From Fervidobacterium changbaicum (GTDB taxonomy: Bacteria; Thermotogota; Thermotogae; Thermotogales; Fervidobacteriaceae), in NCBI RefSeq assembly GCF_004117075.1, contig NZ_CP026721.1, positions 1 to 64,000 on the forward strand: 64,000 bases of DNA, written 5' to 3'. A model generated the notes under the pieces. That model saw nothing but the letters and a program-made list of their open reading frames with translations, was not told the origin of the DNA and did no database searches. Made by a program: the position numbers and the translations under genes. This document shows positions 61,715-64,000 of this stretch, piece after piece; the first letter of the stretch is position 1; each line of letters begins with the position of its first letter.

Positions 61715-62452
61715 ATGGATAATAACACGAGCAAGATAATAGTAGTTACAGGTGGCGCTAAGAATATAGGAAAAGGGATTGCTCTGAAATTTCTTGAACT
61801 TGGCTGGAAGGTGGGTATAATTGACTATGACAAACAGGCCCTTGAGAATTTTCCAGTCAAAGATGAAACGGTCGTCTTTCTGTACCACGGAGATGTCGCT
61901 AATGAGTATTCGGTAAGTGATTTCTATATACAGCTTAAAGAAAGGTTTGGAAGACTTGATGCAATTGTTAACAATGCCGCGATTGGTGGGTTCAAAGATT
62001 TCCTGGACCTCTCTGTTTCTGAATGGAAAAGGGTCATTGATGTAAACCTCACAGGATATTTTTTGATGGCCCGCTTCGGTGTCCCGATAATCCTCGAAAC
62101 AGTGGGAAAAGGAGCCATAGTTAATATTTCATCGACTCGTGCTCTGATGTCCGAGCCAGGGAACGAAGCTTATAGTACATCAAAAGCCGGAATTTTAGGA
62201 TTAACACACGCATTGGCAAATTCTTTAGGACCAAAAATAAGAGTTAATGCGATATGTCCTGGCTGGATCTTGCATGAAGGTGAGATTATATCAGAAAGAG
62301 AACATTCTCAACATCTGACGGGCCGTGCCGGAACAATCTCCGATATAGCTGAGATGGTTGCATTCTTGGTAGATGAGCAAAAAAGCGGATTTATAACTGG
62401 GCAATATTTCGTAGTTGATGGCGGGATGACTAAGAAAATGATTTATATTTAA
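61715..62452 (+). CDS. Short-chain dehydrogenase/reductase
   Basis: 245 residues with the classical SDR set: cofactor motif TGGAKNIGKGIA, NNAAIGG, the catalytic Ser in VNISSTRAL, and the YSTSK tetrad. It ends with GQYFVVDGG. Asp in IIDYDKQ favours NAD. The substrate is unknown; 3-oxoacyl or sugar alcohol substrates are typical. ATG 61715 follows GGGGTGAT. Confidence 0.9.
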   Translation: MDNNTSKIIVVTGGAKNIGKGIALKFLELGWKVGIIDYDKQALENFPVKDETVVFLYHGDVANEYSVSDFYIQLKERFGRLDAIVNNAAIGGFKDFLDLSVSEWKRVIDVNLTGYFLMARFGVPIILETVGKGAIVNISSTRALMSEPGNEAYSTSKAGILGLTHALANSLGPKIRVNAICPGWILHEGEIISEREHSQHLTGRAGTISDIAEMVAFLVDEQKSGFITGQYFVVDGGMTKKMIYI

Positions 62453-62494
62453 AGTCTAAAAAACTTCCTTGAACACTGGAGAGGTGAAAGAATA

Positions 62495-64000
62495 GATGAG
62501 CTTATTATCAAAACTATCAGACTTAATATTCAGATACAAATTCTTAATCATCTCAGTCCTTTTATTAATTCTTTCCATTATTATTATTCTGAACAACGGT
62601 AAGGTTGAGACAAGAATAGAGACCTTTTTGCCGGGTTACAAACCCGGAAGACCAATAACGGAAATTGAAGACCCGGCAGTGCAAAATCTTGTAAAGATGA
62701 GCATGAAATTTGGTGATAGATACACGGTGTCTATTATATACAAATCTCATAACAGTTTAGATAATGCTGGAAGTTTGAAAGATTTAGAAAGGTTACATAA
62801 GAAACTTGAAAGTCTTGCCAACGTTCAAATGGTGATTTCTATACTGAACTACCCTGGTTCCGAAAGATATATGCAAAACGATGCCCTGGATCTGCTGAAC
62901 TTACCAAACGAGTTACATAGTTTCGTGTCATCCGATGGTAAATACGCACTATTTTTGGTTATACTCTCCGTTGATAAAATGGTAGAACCAATTGTGAGAA
63001 GGATAACGAATGAACTAAAAGGTGAACCCGTTGTCGTTCTGTCAGAGGCTTCTGTTAACAATAAACTCTTTGACGAACTTAGAAGATCGATGCTGTTTTA
63101 TCCAGTTGTTATGTTCGGCGTGATATTTGCAATATTTTTCTATCAAACTCGCTCTTTCAGGGCTACCTTGGTTTCGCTTTTTATACCTATAATAGCTTCC
63201 ATCTACACCTATGCTGTACACTTCGCTTTCGGAGGCATTCTTAACATCCTAACCTCAATGATAGCATCATTCTTGATTATCATTGGTTCTGCATATCCGC
63301 TGCACTACTATAACGCTTTGTTCAGGGCGGAAAATGCTCGAAAGCACATGTTCGCTCCGATATTCTTTTCGATGTTCACAACAGCGGTCGGATTTTTATC
63401 TTTTTTGTTCGTAAAGATACCAGCATTTAGGGAATTCGGAATTCTTGTTTCTATTGGACTTCTTTTTGATTTTTCACTTACCATGACTGTCGGAAACGAA
63501 CTATTGTTACACGCTCGTTCGAAGACAAAAAGAATGCCCAGCTCTTTTGGGATAAGGTACGTTGGTAATAAGGTCGCTTTGGGAATACTGGCAACTGTCT
63601 TGTTTTTCATTATCTTGTCTTTCTTTTTCATTCCAAAGATAAAGGTAGGACTAACGAGTACGGATTATTTTTCAAAAAACTCCGATATAACGAAAGCGTA
63701 TAGCCTTCTAGAAGAAAAGTTCGGTATGAAGGACGTTATCTATCTGGTTTTAGAAAAAGAAAATGGTGTTTTTCTACCGTTCGATAACAAAAACATAGAT
63801 GAGATAATTAAAGAGCTTTCGAAATACCCGGAAATAAGCAGTGTTGACTTTCCGAGAACAGTTCCAATTACAGTACTTGTATTAGCATCACGGACACAAC
63901 CTTTGTTGAGGCATTACATAGCCGATGGAAAGACAATCCGACTTTCAATAAATCTCTCACCTATGGGCTCAGAGAATCTGGAGAAAGTTACCCAAGTCGT
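62495..64000 (+). CDS. RND/MMPL-family membrane transporter, cut by the window end
   Basis: Open for 502 codons from the ATG at 62495 (behind GAGAGGTGA) to the window edge. The N-terminus is one membrane helix (FLIISVLLLILSIIIILN), then a large extracytoplasmic domain of about 160 residues, then a cluster of five to six helices with YPVVMFGVIFAIFFYQTRSF and TAVGFLSFLFVKIPAFREFG, then the start of a second external domain. This is the half-repeat layout of MMPL/RND proteins that export lipids, hopanoids or drugs. It follows the SDR gene by 42 bp. Confidence 0.88.

Noticed and set aside
1-64000. CRISPR arrays, tRNA or rRNA genes
   Set aside because: No spaced direct repeats and no cloverleaf or rRNA signatures were seen in the gaps.

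Overview
The window looks like a chromosome segment of a thermophilic member of the Thermotogota, most probably Fervidobacterium or a close relative. This rests on my recognition of the gene families; no database search was possible. The signs are a complete lysine-fermentation operon, a two-gene SUF system, a MurE with the DDPR motif of Thermotoga MurE, strong GGAGGTGA-type ribosome binding sites, frequent TTG and GTG starts (and one apparent CTG start), very short intergenic gaps and moderately low GC. No tRNA, rRNA or CRISPR array was seen.

Layout. 1-10.3 kb (minus strand): an 11-gene lysine operon atoD-atoA-kal-kce-kdd-kamA-maoC-like-kamB-kamC-kamD-kamE. It covers both aminomutase steps, the dehydrogenase, the cleavage enzyme, the ammonia lyase and the CoA-transferase. 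kamE, at the window edge, carries two compensating frameshifts. 10.7-14.5 kb: PgeF-like protein, membrane proteins, an isochorismatase-fold hydrolase and DUF1576. 14.5-18.5 kb: an IS110-family element with a structured upstream leader (candidate bridge RNA), a queuosine-precursor-type transporter and an IS6-like element that carries an extra 3' partial copy. 18.5-25.5 kb (minus): STAS protein, SLC13/ArsB-like permease, SufB- and SufC-like proteins, ComB-like phosphatase, and a membrane PAS-GGDEF-EAL protein cut short by an in-frame TAG. 25.6-30.5 kb: malic enzyme, an exported protein, DUF554, and an oxidative-stress group (superoxide reductase, rubrerythrin, PerR-like regulator) split by a second IS6-like element. 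30.6-34.2 kb: cysE-cysK, a candidate small RNA, spoVS, and YqhQ/DUF1385. 34.1-38.8 kb (minus): murE-murF-mraY and a WecA-like transferase.

39.0-47.9 kb is a sugar island. A binding protein, two permeases, a PfkB kinase and a sucrose-phosphate-synthase-like GT4 enzyme diverge from treT, a ROK regulator and a uridine-kinase-like gene. Two similar candidate operator sites sit just downstream of the two divergent -10 boxes. 48-53.6 kb (plus): miaB, an exported protein, rsmA with an apparent CTG start, a HAD phosphatase, a degenerate GH3-like exported protein and an msrB-msrA fusion. 53.6-60.4 kb (minus): Sir2 deacylase, fliI, fliH, ackA, fba, a ferritin-like protein and thiI. 60.6-64 kb: a small exported protein, a PEBP-family protein with a possible secretory extension, an SDR oxidoreductase and a large RND/MMPL-type transporter running off the window.

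Together these describe a fermentative anaerobe. Lysine degradation would yield CoA thioesters and acetate, with acetate kinase for ATP; sugars enter by ABC transport; O2 defence uses superoxide reductase and rubrerythrin rather than catalase. Insertion sequences have landed just upstream of the ribosome binding sites of two housekeeping genes.
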